A stretch of DNA of 64,000 bases from contig BSWB01000006.1 of the NCBI GenBank assembly GCA_033239125.1, positions 114,684,242 to 114,748,241 of the forward strand. Direction: 5' to 3'. Both the position numbers and the translations under genes were made by a program. Positions 49,898 through 62,636 of this stretch are shown here, one piece after another. The stretch comes from Fagopyrum homotropicum (taxonomy: Eukaryota > Streptophyta > Magnoliopsida > Caryophyllales > Polygonaceae). Within the stretch, counting starts at the first letter, position 1, and each line of letters starts with the position of its first letter. The notes beneath the pieces were generated by a model. The model had not been told where the DNA came from and did no database searches. It saw only the letters and a program-made list of their open reading frames with translations.

Positions 49898-52799
49898 TCA
49901 ATAGAGATGCATCCCATTGTATCCTTGTGAATATGGCAACAATTCCTCCACTTCAATTCTAGCACTTGAGCAACTCATACTTTTCTTCATCCGGCAATGG
50001 CTAATAGATTCAACTTCAGCCAAGAACATGCCATAGACTGGTCTGTGATCTGAGAATCTTGATTCCCCGCGAACATAGGATAGTTGGCGTATTCCTCTCC
50101 CATGCCACAAGATACGATCACACCTTCACAAACAAACAACACGATTACATTATGTTACTGACTTAATGAAATTTGAAATGTAAATGTTAGTCCTATGGTC
50201 ACTGCATGCCATAGATAAGAGATTTACCAAGCAGGAGTCCTTCTCTTCTCTTTCGGATACCTAGCATCACCGGTGTATCTGTCTGAGTTAGTCGAATATT
50301 TGTATGTTGGAGGGAAATATATTTTTCCTTCATTCCATCCAGTAAATACGCGCCCTTTCCTTTGTTCTATCCTAAGCTGTTCAAAGTAGCAACATATAAT
50401 GTAAGATTGAAGTACATAGAGTCTTAGACTAAGAACTTATGACTACAACTAGCTAATTGAAACCGAAATCATCTGTTTTGTACAAAATAGTGACTTGCCT
50501 GATCACTTTCTAGAAGCGCTTTCCAGTTTCGCATCTCAACAAGAGCTTTTGCATATGGGTAAGATAGTGCTATCCTGTAATTCAAATCTCCAAGCCAAAT
50601 AACTCGACTGGACAAAGATTTACTGGGTTAGAATTTTCTAATATAGCCTCACAAGAGCTAACTTTGCATGTATGAGTAATTTTCTACCCATAACTATGTA
50701 AGGAACTTGAAGGCAGAAGCTATATGAGGAGGAACTTACTCATGCTCAAGAATTGTCCTAGGTGAGTACTCATCGCCCGTTGCATGAACCCTTGGAAATC
50801 TTGTCTTTTTAAGGATCTCCATAACATCTGAGTTTCTTCTTAGCTCATCGCCCTCCTTCTCCCCGGAAGTCAGATGACTACAAACAAAGCAAAAGCTTGT
50901 TTGATGTAGTGACATGCTGATTGAGATTGAACCCTGGAAACCCAACAGAGTGAAGTTTGTTGTCTATATCTAAGTCATCAAAAGCATTAATTTACTTCCA
51001 AACTTCTTAATAATAATCCATACCTTATTCCCTAGATATCCCATCAATCCTCTCCCAACACAAGAAACCTTAAGATTCCGAACATAATCTCTAAGATCAT
51101 TTTTCACCCAAACAGTAAGGAAGACACCAACCATCTGTTTACTAGAAACCAAGCAATATCTCGATTGCCCTCTTTGAGTATCCCTCTCTTCTGAAGGAAA
51201 CATAGCACTATAGAAAATGGGTGAGTAGTTGGTGGCGATTGGTGACACTGTAGGGCCAGATTCTTCATCAGATGAATCCCATATGTAATCGGAATCATTC
51301 TCAGCAAACCTATGATTAAACATAGCTCGATCACACACGCTGAACCTTCTATCAAGCCTTGGCTGTGGCCTCATTGACATGTCATTGTCCAGTCTCATAC
51401 TACGGCTCAGTGATTGGAAGGATCGGCGGTGAAAGTAGGACGCATTTTGCCTTGTTGATCCTTCAAAGTCAGCATCCGATTCAACAATGGGTTCAGGAAC
51501 TGGTGAAGACGACTGATCGCCACCAGCAACACCCCCACTTATTTCGCCCGGGAGACTGCTAAGAGTCCTCCTAATGAGGGCAAGCCATCTCTTGGCTGGG
51601 CCATTATCTTCGGTGCCTAAAACATTACCAGCATTCAAGGGAACTACTTCTTGAAACCTGTATACCATAATGTAAAACATTTCAAGAAATTACAAAATCA
51701 TAGAAAGTAAATAAGAAAAATAAGACTGGACACTGAACACATACCCAAGAACATAAATGTCAGCAGGGGGTGAGCTGTGAAGCCAATCTTCAAGCTTTAA
51801 ATGACTAGGAGGAGATTTTCCAGCCACATTCCATGTAGCTACAAAGACCCTAATTCACCAGAAAAGAAGAAAAAAAAACTTTTGAAAAGACAAATTAACT
51901 CATTTTACACAAAAAGAGACACATAACTTCAGAAACTTTGAAACTTACCTATACTTATTCACATCTGTGACTTGAGAAGCATCTGGCTCAACCTTACCGC
52001 GCCGAGTTCGGTCAGAGATTCTCCGATTTGATCTTTCTGAGCAACATACAAGTATTGAAGGGAAAGATAAACAAAGAGATTAAGCAAGCATAAGATAAAT
52101 TGATCTGTGGTCCATTATCTGGGGTTATTTTGAAAATGTTGATTGTATTTTCAAAAGGGATTAAGTGTGGTCCAAAGTAAAACATTGTCTGATACTAAAC
52201 CTGTTTTGCTTTTCTTGACAGAGCAGCATGCTTCTCTTTCTGAGACGTTGTTCATCCAATCTCCATCACCATCTGAAAAGGGGAAAACCATAAAAAGTTG
52301 AGTGGTCTTCTCCTTTGATTCTATGAACCCATAAGCCCCACCATAAACACCCATAAAGAACCAGCAAAATGAAGTAAAGGAAACCTGGACATTAAACTTC
52401 CTGAAACCTTTTTATTTTCAAAAACAAGATTTTACTTTGTAATGATGACAGACTCACACACCACTGAAGTACAAACAGTGCAAGAACAGTGAATTGAGAA
52501 TAAAAAAGATCGAATCAATTTGGAAGTTTCAATGAAGAAAAGTAGAATCTTACCCCCATTGACAACATGATCGGCAGGAAATTCCTCAGTTTTGCTCTTG
52601 AGATTGAACCATTTCTTAACCAAATTCTTGGGCCAAAATTGCTTCATTTCAACAAAGAAACAAATTTATGAAATGAAAAATGGGAAATGAGAAATTCATA
52701 ATCTAAATGCAAACAAAAACTAGAATGCAAAGAAAAAAGTGGTGGAAATTGAGCAATAGAGAATCAAACCTTGCCCTTTTTGGAGCTCCCATCTGTCAT
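49898..52799 (-). CDS. Type I inositol polyphosphate 5-phosphatase
   Basis: Ten exons on the minus strand: 52799-52770, 52641-52554, 52272-52201, 52036-51949, 51849-51745, 51657-51024, 50933-50740, 50607-50499, 50376-50228, 50123-49898. All phases fit and give 564 residues. The protein has the plant type I 5PTase layout: N-terminal [13 protein letters not shown], catalytic FVATWNVAG (about 93-101), [57 protein letters not shown] (408-415), PAWCDRIL (488-495) and SDHRPV (514-519). It removes the 5-phosphate from inositol trisphosphate or phosphoinositides, lowering calcium signalling, in cytosol or at membranes. A serine-rich insert with RRSF and RRFSVCDR (about 190-260) is typical of the class. 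Intron 8 has a GC donor (GCAAGT at 50498-50493). The start is [10 protein letters not shown], set by the GT donor after exon 1. Confidence 0.93.
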
Positions 52800-53243
52800 T
52801 GTACCACTACTATCATAAGGGGAAATGCTCGAATTGAATCCTTTTCCTCTTCCTCTTCTGGGTTTTGCTTGGGGATAAAGAATGCGGAAAAAGACGATGA
52901 CCCAACAATAATTGCAGATTCTTCGCTGGTTTGTGCCTGTGGGTTTGGGTATCAATGTCAAGTGCGGAAACCCCAGATAGAGATTTCTAGGTTCTCAATC
53001 TGCATATTCTCAGGAGACAATGAAATCCAAATAGCAAAAGAAGCCACAGTAAAAGACAAGGGGATTGGTAAGTAAGAAGCACTTTCTGTGACACTGGATG
53101 ATGAGAAGAAGACAATGCAAGGGAAGACGAGGAAGAGAGTGAAAGGATGGGTGTCCTTAATTAAGCTCTAAAACCAAGGAAAAAGACCCGACCCGACCCG
53201 ACCCGGTTTAGAATTATGTGCATCCACCATCGGGTATGGGTTC
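52800..53243. other. Phosphatase 5' leader and promoter region
   Basis: No other gene. A pyrimidine-rich leader on the minus strand (52830-52870) precedes the phosphatase ATG. A short ACCCG repeat is at 53187-53205. Candidate promoter elements cannot be assigned with confidence. Confidence 0.45.
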
Positions 53244-55154
53244 TGGGCTTCCGGGCTATTTTTTTTTTTTTTGATACAAGGGTAAGCAAAATGGGGGGAA
53301 AGTCTCTAAAGACTTGTCACCCCAAAGCATCCAAAGGATGACTTCAACATCTTCCGATAGCACCTCGTCACCCGCTGCTGACGCGAAATCAATGCAACGC
53401 AAGTAAATCTGCTACGGTGTTGAAAAACCAGCAAAGTAGTGAGCATAAAGCTGATCAAAACCGGAGATCAAGGAGGAGACGTCCGAGAAGATCATAACGG
53501 AGACACTGAGAAGAAAGGTGAAGCCGGAGGAGGACAAACAACACGACAATGTAAAGCATCTCTCAAAGATGAAACGGGTAATGGGCGAGCCAAGCACTAT
53601 CAGAATAGCACCGCCAGACGCATGTATAGCAGGACACGACCTCCTGGGGCAGTGAAAGACGAGAAAACGGGGAAGAGCCTCCCATCAAAAGAAATCGTCA
53701 TGAAAGAACACCACCACGGCAGCAATCCAGTCACGACTCTAAACATACACCGAAATCTGTAGGAGAGCTTGAAAACAAGAGCATGCCAAGATCCACCTCA
53801 ACGAAACTCACGAACATATTCATAAGGAGCTTTTCACTTCATTTACAACTTCAAAGATTGGTTCAAATAAGAGGAAACATTTCTGTTTTTCAAGTTTATC
53901 AGTTAAAAGCTTTGTTCTAATCAAATTCCATAAACAAAAATGGTCGGAATTTGTGACTCTTGGGTGAGAAACCATATTCCATAGGTAGTATGACTAATGT
54001 CGTTGTTCATAAGCCATGAAATATTTATCAAAAGCTTCATGCTTTTTTTTTCCCGAAGTTCACCAACTTTTCTCAAACAAGGATGAAAATTTCAAATTAA
54101 GTTCCATGAATATACACAAACTTTGAACTCTGTCAATAGGGTCGATAGATCTGAAATCTAGAGCTGAAGGTTTATAGAAAAGATATTGTTCGAAAGTGAA
54201 TCAAGGCGAAGAAGGGCAACATAACAAGCGGTTGCATCTCCTAAAATTTCCAAATAAGCCAGAAAATAGTCCGGGGGCACTAAGAAGGTTAATATACGAC
54301 ACATGGATAGACAGTAGAGCATTACACTCAAGATTGTTCAAATGAGTATGAGTCGCTCAAGATTGTTCAAGAACATAATAGGTTACTCGAGATTGTTAAA
54401 GGAGTATCTTCGATGACTAGGAAAAACTATTTAATATAAGAGATCTACAAAACCCTACTCTTGTTCTTCCACTTTACTCAAATATCAAGTGTTGTTAGAT
54501 AATTTCCTTCAACAACTTATTTTGGAGTTAAAACACAATTTCTAGAAAAATAAAAGGTTCAGGGTTCTAGGTTTCCAATTGTTCATAAATAACTCAATTT
54601 TGAGGAAAATTTCAAAACAAGGTCGAAGATTAGAGTTACAAAAAAGGAGATCGAAGGTTAAGCAAGAAAGAAAAGGTTTATATACAAAAAAAAAACCTTT
54701 AAAAAAGAAACATGTGAAAGGAAAAAACAAGAAGATAGGTAAGAGGTTTTGAACTAAAAAAAACACAAAAGATCAACAACAAGAGAAGACAATACAGGTG
54801 ATTAACCCTACCATACATAAACATAAACAACTAACTTGAAACAAATTTTTTTTACAAAAGAAAGGATTAAAACATTTTATCTTCATAAAACCATAAGACG
54901 ACAAACATGATAGCAAAAACAACAAGCTACAGAGAAGACAAGAATATGAAAACCCACTAAAAGGATAAAAAAGATCCAAAAAAAGGAAAAAACTTAAACC
55001 GCAAAAATAAATTTGAACAAAGAAAACATTTGGAAGACAAGAAAAAGAGAAAACTATTCCTCTATCATCTTCCCTTAGAGATGAAAGTGAATTTCCCTCA
55101 AAATATTATTATTTTGTTAGTGTAGTATTTGTCTTTGTTTGAATTTATTGTTCA

Positions 55155-55220
55155 TAATTTAGTTATAGATGTTGTTGATCGATAACAATAATTTAGTTAT
55201 AGATGTTGTTGATCGATTTT
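55155..55220. repeat. Tandem 34-bp duplication
   Basis: AATTTAGTTATAGATGTTGT followed by TGATCGAT is repeated twice in direct order. Confidence 0.85.
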
Positions 55221-56162
55221 TGCTCCTTTGAAGCTGAAATTGTGATGGATTGTATAGATATGAAATCATTTGATCCTTATCGCACTAGTCTTGACCGGGC
55301 TCAAATCGCTAAGAGTCAAAGTCTATTCGCTTGTCCGTCAGGGATGTCTTTGTGAAGATAAAAATAGTGGAATAATTTTTTCCATTATAGTCATACTTAA
55401 GATAAGTTAAACATCTTGATATTCAAGATTATTTCGCGATTTTTTTATTATTATTTTTTTTTATATCGATCACCAGTTTGTTCATAATTTTCCGATTTAC
55501 GCAATCTCGGGTATTACTCTTGATCAGATTGCGTTTGATCTAAACTTGTAGACATTTTCTACTTTGAAGATGATTTGTTTGTTCAAATGCTGTCTTTTTC
55601 AGATATCGGTTTCAAGAAGGACCTTTGTTCAAATTCGAGCTTCAAGAGGGCCTTGGAAAAAAGCACCAATCATGAAGCTCTTTGATCTTGTTCTAAAATG
55701 GGACAATAGATCTTAAATTTGGTAGATCTGAGTTGTTCATTGTGGACTTTGGGTTAGAGAGAAGGTAAGATCTAGTGTTTGTTGAATTGGGGGCCAATCA
55801 CCGGGGGTCGAAATCGGGCGGGGGACGGGTGGAAACCGGTGACTGCAGGCAGAAGAAGTACTACGGCTACCCGGAACAAGCTGCGTTCCTTGGGGCGTGG
55901 CGGTGCTACCTAGCGGGGAGTGCTTGACCACTGGACTCAGCCAACGTCCAGGTGTAGAAGGGCAAGGGCCAGTGGAAAATGGCTACAAATCTACTGTAAA
56001 ACATCAAAAAACAATTAGTATAACAATAAACTAGAAAACTTAACAGTTACCAAACATAGAGGAGCCGGATCTGGATGCGTGCAGCCATGATCCAAAGAGA
56101 CGGAACTAGATGACGTCAACCACTTGTTATCTACTCCGGAGAAGGCCTCAAGAAGGCTGGAA

Positions 56163-56278
56163 GAAATTGGGGCAACTCAGGAGGCGGCGGCTCCCTTAAT
56201 TTTCAAAGTCGGTCAACACAATTTTGACCAGATCTAGGGTTTCAATTTGGGGCAACTCAGGAGGCGGCGGCTCCCTTC
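56163..56278. repeat. Direct repeat of about 35 bp in GC-rich region
   Basis: GGGGCAACTCAGGAGGCGGC and the following GGCTCCCTT occur at about 56170-56199 and 56250-56278, about 80 bases apart. Confidence 0.85.
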
Positions 56279-56681
56279 ACTCCTGTCCGGCAACACTTGC
56301 GGTGGGGCGCGGGTGGCAAGGCGGCTAACGGTGAGGACGGCGGTCTGACGGCGGCCCTTGCGACAGTCGTCGTTGTGCCTGGAGAAACCGGAAATATCGA
56401 CCACCTCTCTCCAACGAACAACAACAACCGCAACGGGGTCCTCCTTCGGCGCAGTGGCACGGTGAGGGCGGCACTACGAGGGCGGCAAGGGGAGGGCGGC
56501 ACTGCGACACCTTCTTCTCCAGCGAAAACTCGAGCAGGTGGTTTGGCTCGACTTGGATCTGTTGGAGGCGGTTGCGGCTCTTCCTCTCCGGTGGTTCGAG
56601 GCGGACGCTGTGGTGATAATGCTTCTTCCCGGCGTGCGGCGAGGGCAGACCTGCTGGTGGCAGGTTGGGCTTCCGGGCTAT

Positions 56682-57714
56682 GTTACGTTGCTATTGCCTG
56701 CTTAAAAAAGCTGTATATTATTTATGTAAAAAGAATTTCATATATTAATACCAAAATTGGAAAAAAAAATTCAAAATAAAAGAAAATAGAAAATTTTTCT
56801 CAAATTAGGAATGGTCAAAATTTATTGATGAGAATAGGAAGTCATGGTAGGTTCGTGAAGAATCGTAGTTTGAAACATCGATATATACAATATAAATCGT
56901 ATTTTACAACGGCGGGTTCTTGAAATTTTTTTTACAAAAATAGTTATTATTTAGAGCCGTGATTTCAAACCACTTTCGTTGCCCTTTAATTATAACCGGA
57001 AACCAAGGTTTCACTTCTTTTTTAATTTCAAGTGTTATTTAGAATTGCGGCTTTTGCATGAGTTTTGATTGAAAATAACACAAATTGAATGATATATATC
57101 AATAACTTACCTGCATCTTCTTCGCCCTTCATTTATCACCTTTCATCTACAGCTTTAACTTCGAGATACAGATGGACTAATGGTGAATATGAAGCTACTA
57201 GTAGTGATTGAAAATGTATTAAAGATGGTGGGTAGCAGATGATGAAGGGTCGGGTGATGATTTTAGAGTGAAATTGAGAAGGAATAGTACGAAATTGGAT
57301 AAGATAAAGCATGCAAGGTTTAATTTCTTGATAAGTTGTTGAATAGAGTCCCATTTTTTGTGTATTGTTGAAGCGCTGGGATTTTAGGTTTGTTGTTTGA
57401 TCAATTTTTGGGGTAAGAGAGACTTTAATCACTTAAATAACTCTTTGTACGCCAAAACTCTCATTTTTTGTGTATTGCAACCTCTTTTGTTTCTTTTGGT
57501 TTGTCTTGTTTGAGTGAGGCATGTCATAAACCATGTGTGGTTATCGAGGCTTATGTTCTACCAAGGGTGGATTCGGTTGTTACGGGGGTAGTCGGTAATC
57601 AAGAAGCGGGTGATACGCTTATGCAAGATTATGTTGTTGCTAAGGGCATTGCTTCTTTTGTTGCTACTGGTTCAGTCATTCTGGGTGAGGCATGTTGATG
57701 TGGAGTTGGGGCCG
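56682..57714. other. AT-rich intergenic DNA
   Basis: No supported gene. A 76-codon plus frame at 57468-57698 is valine/alanine rich and unlike any family I know; it may be decayed retroposon coding linked to the LINE that follows. Confidence 0.4.
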
Positions 57715-58640
57715 CAATGACTGGATCTAGATTGAAGTCCTTCGAATTCCTTCAAAAGTTGTAAATCTCGAGTGAAAGATCTCGGTAGACAACGAAATTA
57801 GATGAAGCTAGCGAGATTCACGTAAATTTGAAAAGAATGATTGAAATGGTGACAATGGATGCACGAAAAGAAAGAGATGTAGGTCGTTGGTGATGATATA
57901 GATCGAAAAGAACCAAATAACACACTTATGAGAACCTTGATCGAGTGGATCAAAAACCTAGCAATGGTTACATTAACCCTTCCTTCTTCAACTTTACACA
58001 CGCATTCAAATCGAGACAAGCACGAGGGACTAGAATTGATTAGGAGCACCAATTTCTAAAGAGATTAACATACACAAGACCGGTCTAGCAAGGACTCGCA
58101 ACGATTCAATCAAAGGCTCACTTTTTGATTGAATTTCATGACTAAAATGTGAACTTTAAAGGAGGCAAAGGAGTTTTAGTTTAGTTGAATTCTATCTAAA
58201 TGAAAATGAAGCTAAGGGAGGCTTTATAGGTCTAGAAAAGCCTCCAACTAAAAAAATAAGGATAAAACATTTTGTCAAAAGATAAAAGAGCTAATTACAA
58301 GCTATACACAACCTTTAAAAATGTTAAAAGCCTAAAAGTAATAAAATGTCTTGTATTTATATCAAAGGATGATATAAAATGCATAAGAAGCTCCAAAATC
58401 CATGCTTTCTTGCAATTTCAAGACAAGTACTTCCTCCTTGCTCTTGCATTGCTCATTTTCACGTGTGCATGGATCAACTTTACGTGTGCATGGCATCCCC
58501 TCTGCATCCACATGGGTTGGAAACGTCATCAAGGTGACTAAAGAATGCTTAGTCACCAATAGATCACCAATGGCCTCCTTAGGAGCTGAAGGCACCAACA
58601 AGTTGGACACTTCCTCTTGGATTGCTCTTGCCTCAATCAA
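57715..58640 (-). mobile_element. Unidentified retroelement fragment
   Basis: Minus-strand frame ending IEARAIQEEVSNLL (58640-58362) resembles the tail of an LTR-retroelement polyprotein (R..A..I.EEV) followed by non-coding DNA. Flanks resemble LINE 3 on the right only. LTR ends and target duplication are not seen. Low confidence. Confidence 0.3.
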
Positions 58641-61262
58641 GTGACTGGTCCTGTTGGTGATGTTTCCTCATCACATGCCATCCATCACCCGTGGTTATTG
58701 AGATTTCCCCTCTTGGTGTTGTTGTTGCAATTCCGAAATCAAAGGCTTCTTGGATTGATGTTCTTGATGGGGTTAGACGTGGTGGTGATACTGCCATCTC
58801 TGTGGATTAAGGTTCTTTACATGAACAAGCTACCATTACTTTCCCTCATGGTATGGATGGTAGCTCAACCATTGAAATTAATAAGGAAATTACGGAATTA
58901 CTTGAGTCTAATTGGAAGAATTGCATTGCGTTTAAGGTTCTTAAATGACCACGAGCACCGCTATATCATATGGTTTCCGTTGTTGAGGGAGCGTCTGTCG
59001 TGGGTGATCCGTTCCAAGGCTTGTCGCCTCTGTCTTTTAGTGATTGTCATCATTCGTAGGCGTTTGTGTATGGCCGACATAAATCTTAGGCTTCATATTC
59101 CTGTGCAGGTGGAGGGCACTAGTGTGAGAATTGATAACACACCTCTTGTGGGTCACCGACCAGCAGTGTTGATTTCAAATGATGAAGTAACACCACTTGT
59201 TACCACGGTTAGTTGTAGTGTCTTGCAGGGCTCGAAGGTTGTTGATGGGGATTATGATGTGGTGTCTGGACAAGTTGGCATTTCGGTATAAACGGTTTGA
59301 GGTGTGCGGTGTTTCGTGCTTTCTTCCTTATACGTTTTAATCCGTGAATTTCTTATTTTGGAATTTGTTCGGAACCGACAAAACTGGATTTCGGCGAGAT
59401 TTCAAGTATATTTGTAACCATCATGTTGTTGTAGTTTTTAAACCATTACAGGTAATCGGGCACAATGTGTTTGTGATAGATCTCGTCTTTTGGGTGGAAG
59501 TTGTTGGTTTTGAAGGGAGATTTGACTCCTATGGGATGATGTTAAAATTAATCTTACTATTGTTAATTCGACCAGACATTTTATTCATGATAAGGTGGAT
59601 ACAGGTGGTTCAAGTTTCTAGTTGTTTGTTGTTTATAGACCTCCCCAAAAGTTATTCGTCGCTACTTAGTGTGGCAAGAGCTTGAGATAGAGCTCTTTAC
59701 GGTTAATGACCCTTATGTTATCTAGGGTGATTTTAATTGCATTTTGTCTAAAGATAAGTGTGAAGAGGGGATCTAGACTTGTGCATGAGGATGTTGATCT
59801 GTTTTGTGATCTTATTTTATAACAGGGATTGGTGGATCTAGGTTTCACTAGACCTTGTTTCACCTAGGATAATGGTAGGACAGATTGATCCTACTATACT
59901 TCATCGTATTGAGCAAAAACCGTTTCGGTTTAAAGTTACGTGGATACCCGGAGGTAAGTGTTGCGCTCTCTCATCTTAAATAATCTCTTATTATGTGGAA
60001 TAGGTATGTGTTTGGTAATGTGCAGGCTAGAAAATGAAAGTTGTTGGATAAGTTGGTATTTATGTAGGGGAACGACAAGTTACCTCTTTCATCTAGGTTA
60101 CAAGCTCGTGAGGCTAAGTTAAAGTTTGCTATTGAACACGTATTGGATCAAGAGGAGTTGTTATGGCATCAAAAATCTAGATAACAATGGTTGGCTTACG
60201 GAGACCAGATACTTCATTTTTTCATCGTTCTACTATAGTCAAGAGGAGACGTAATCGGGTTGTTGGTCTTATGATTAGAGTGAGGATCCTGATGCGTTAG
60301 AATCTGATGCAGTGGAGTTCTTTACTCCTCTTTATAGCCTTTCAGATATCATTACTTCTCATTTGGCTCATATTGATTCGTTTGGTTTCCCGGAACTTCT
60401 TGATACGGTATGTTCTTCTCTCTATGATGTTATTGATATGGCTGAAATATGGAAAGTTGTACGGAGCATGGGGCCTTTCAAAGCTCTGGGCATTGATGGT
60501 CTCCAGCCCATTTTCTTTCAAAAATGCTAGTTTGCGGTAAGCCAATCGGTATTTCATGAGGTTGTAAGATTATCTAATACTCACACTCTCACTCCTGGTC
60601 TAAATGATACTTTTATTACCTGTATAGTGAAGACTGGGAATCCGGAGTATTTGTCTCAATTTTGCCCTATTGTGCAATGTAATGTTCCCTATAAGATAAT
60701 CAATTAAGTTCTAGCCTAGCGGATGCAGGTTGTGATCGGGAATTTAGTAGGTCCGACTCAAGGTAGTTTTATTCCGGGTAGACTGATTCAATACAATGTG
60801 ATTATTATGCAGGAAGTTATTCACTCGACGTAAAAAAGAAAATCTGGACGAAAATGGATGCTTCTAAAACTAGAAGTAAAGTAGGTATATGACCGTATTA
60901 GATGGGATTTTACGGAAGATTCGATTATTAAGGCTGAATTTCCATCTTCATGTGTACAAATGATTCAGGAATGTATAACTACTCTCCGGATGAAAGTTAT
61001 CAGGAATGGGGAACTTACTACCTAGTTTACTCTTAATATATTTGTCCGACAAGGTGATCCTTTATTCCCTATTTGTTTGTTTTGTGTATTGAGCTTCTTA
61101 GTTATCTTATTCTTGAATATGTGGATAAGTGTGAATAGAAACCTATTCGGCTTTCTAGAGAGGGACCTTTATTGTCTCATATATATTTTTGCTGATGATG
61201 TTACCCGTTTTGTTGAGGCTTATGTTTCTCATTTGAGGATGGCCGAGCTATCCCCACTTGCT
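58641..61262 (+). pseudogene. LINE 3: decayed ORF2
   Basis: Plus-strand pieces: endonuclease start NFLFWNLFGTDKTGFRRDFK (59347), GDFN-like region near 59725; reverse transcriptase FTPLYSLSDIITSHLA (60318), VVRSMGPFKALGIDGLQPIF (60465), FIPGRLIQYNVIIMQEVI (60766) and FADDVTRFVEA (about 61190), the polymerase core with D-D kept. Nearly every hundred bases holds a stop or frame change, so it is much older than the other LINEs here. The reverse transcriptase stops abruptly near 61240 at a poly-T-rich junction with the next LINE. Confidence 0.75.
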
Positions 61263-61391
61263 TATTACTTAGCCCTTTTTTTCTTTTTTTTTATGTTTTC
61301 CTAGAGTCTCGTCATGCCTACCGTGAGACGATTAGGTGGGCCGAGATATCCCTGCTTGCTTATTACTTAGCTTTTTTTTTCATTTTTTTTG
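61238..61391. repeat. Duplicated junction, GGCCGAG.TATCCC..poly-T
   Basis: GGCCGAGCTATCCCCACTTG with CTTATTACTTAG and a T run (61243-61290) recurs as GGCCGAGATATCCCTGCTTG.. at 61339-61391, about 97 bases apart. It may be a target duplication or a double poly(A) end of LINE 4. Confidence 0.6.
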
Positions 61392-61399
61392 AAAAATTT

Positions 61400-62636
61400 C
61401 GTATATATTAAAGGGGAAGGATTTACAAAGAGGAGGCCAACTAGACCTTAAGGAGAAACACAAACAAGGCAAGGCAAGGAAAACAAAAACGCATTACAAG
61501 AGGTGAATTCCAAGCAACTTGGCCCACATGAGAGAATTGGACGAATGATTCTTCCACTAGTGAGCCGTGTGGTTCTTCGTGGCCTGGATGGCATTATATG
61601 CACAAGTAGAAGGATGAGTAAAGTTTTGGTTGTACAAGAGATCGTTTCTCGCCTTCCACGTGAAGTAGATGTAGGAGGTAATGGCTGAAACTTGGACATG
61701 AGCGATGAGGTCGTGTTTGTGAGGGTTGAGAGAACTGAGCCAACCCCAAATATCGTGGAAGTAGGGGTAGGGAGGGGCAACCTGGTCCATCTGGAAATGA
61801 TGTCAAGGACAAGAGTTGAGTAACTACATTTGTGCAGGAGGTGTTGTTCATTCTCATGGTGATTCCCGCAAAGTTTACAAGAGTCGTCCATGACAAGGTT
61901 CTACTTGAGGAGTTTGGTAAGCGTGGGAAGATGGTGATGGCTGACAATCCAGGAGATAAAACTGCATTTAATAATGTTAATGCTCCTCCAAATCAGCCCC
62001 ATCGAGTACGAAGAAGATGGAGTGGGGTTCTTCTAGAACAGGTTAAAGGAGGCTTTTGTGGAGAAGGATCCGTTAGGGCGGGTAGTGAGGCTAAGGAATC
62101 TATGACCATGAACACAGGCCATGATCTCATCGTGAATCTTGAGAAGCATACACCAAACGTGGATATGGTTATAGTTGTCAGCATAGGACCAAATGGAGCG
62201 GCCTTTAAGGATATTCTTTTCGACCCAATCGGACCATAGGTTGGAATAATTCTGAGCCAAGTCATAGATGAGTTTAGAGAGGCACGCTTTATTCCAAGAT
62301 AGCAAATCCTTGAACCCAAGGCCGCCATCACGGCAGGGAATCAAACCACGTTCCCGGCCACCAAAGAGTGAGAGCTAGAGTCCTTACCAAACCAAAGGAA
62401 GGAGCGGAGGAGGCTTTGGATCTTATGAAGGATGGTAGAAGGAATAATATGAACCGAGCACCAATATTGGTGTAAGGACATGAGGATAGAGGAAATAAAA
62501 AAATGCTTCATGCCGGCATATGAGAGGTTATTTGCACTCCAGAAATTAATCTTTTTGGTAAGCTTTGTAATGAGTGGTTAGTACTCGGTAATGCTCAAAC
62601 GTTTACTACCGACAGGGACTCCTAAATACATGAAGG
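61400..62636 (-). pseudogene. LINE 4 3' half: RT end and zinc-binding domain
   Basis: Minus strand reads FMYLGVPVGSKRLSITEY near 62620, LTKKINFWSANNLSYAG, GLGFKDLLSWNKACLSKLIY (62325-62260) and the RVT zinc-binding domain CKLCGNHHENEQHLLHKC (61875-61820). Single stops and shifts are present but most of the coding is legible, so it is fairly young. Confidence 0.8.

Larger units (their letters stand above)
53244..56681 (-). mobile_element. Non-LTR retroposon (LINE-type), 3.4 kb with 16-bp target duplication
   Basis: TGGGCTTCCGGGCTAT occurs at 53244-53259 and 56666-56681, framing an insertion whose left end is a run of T (53260-53272), that is a poly(A) tail on the minus strand. Next to it the minus strand has a LINE-like 3' end (NTVADLLA followed by stop, about 53400-53440). 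The far end (56260-56665) is GC-rich, as LINE 5' leaders are. The 54000-55740 part is AT-rich with no endonuclease or reverse transcriptase I can read, so internal sequence is lost or it is non-autonomous. Frames in the GC-rich end (56297-56779) are not credible genes. Confidence 0.75.

Noticed and set aside
56297..56779. A 160-codon Gly/Ala/Arg-rich frame
   Set aside because: GC-rich end of a retroposon, open in several frames, no family features.
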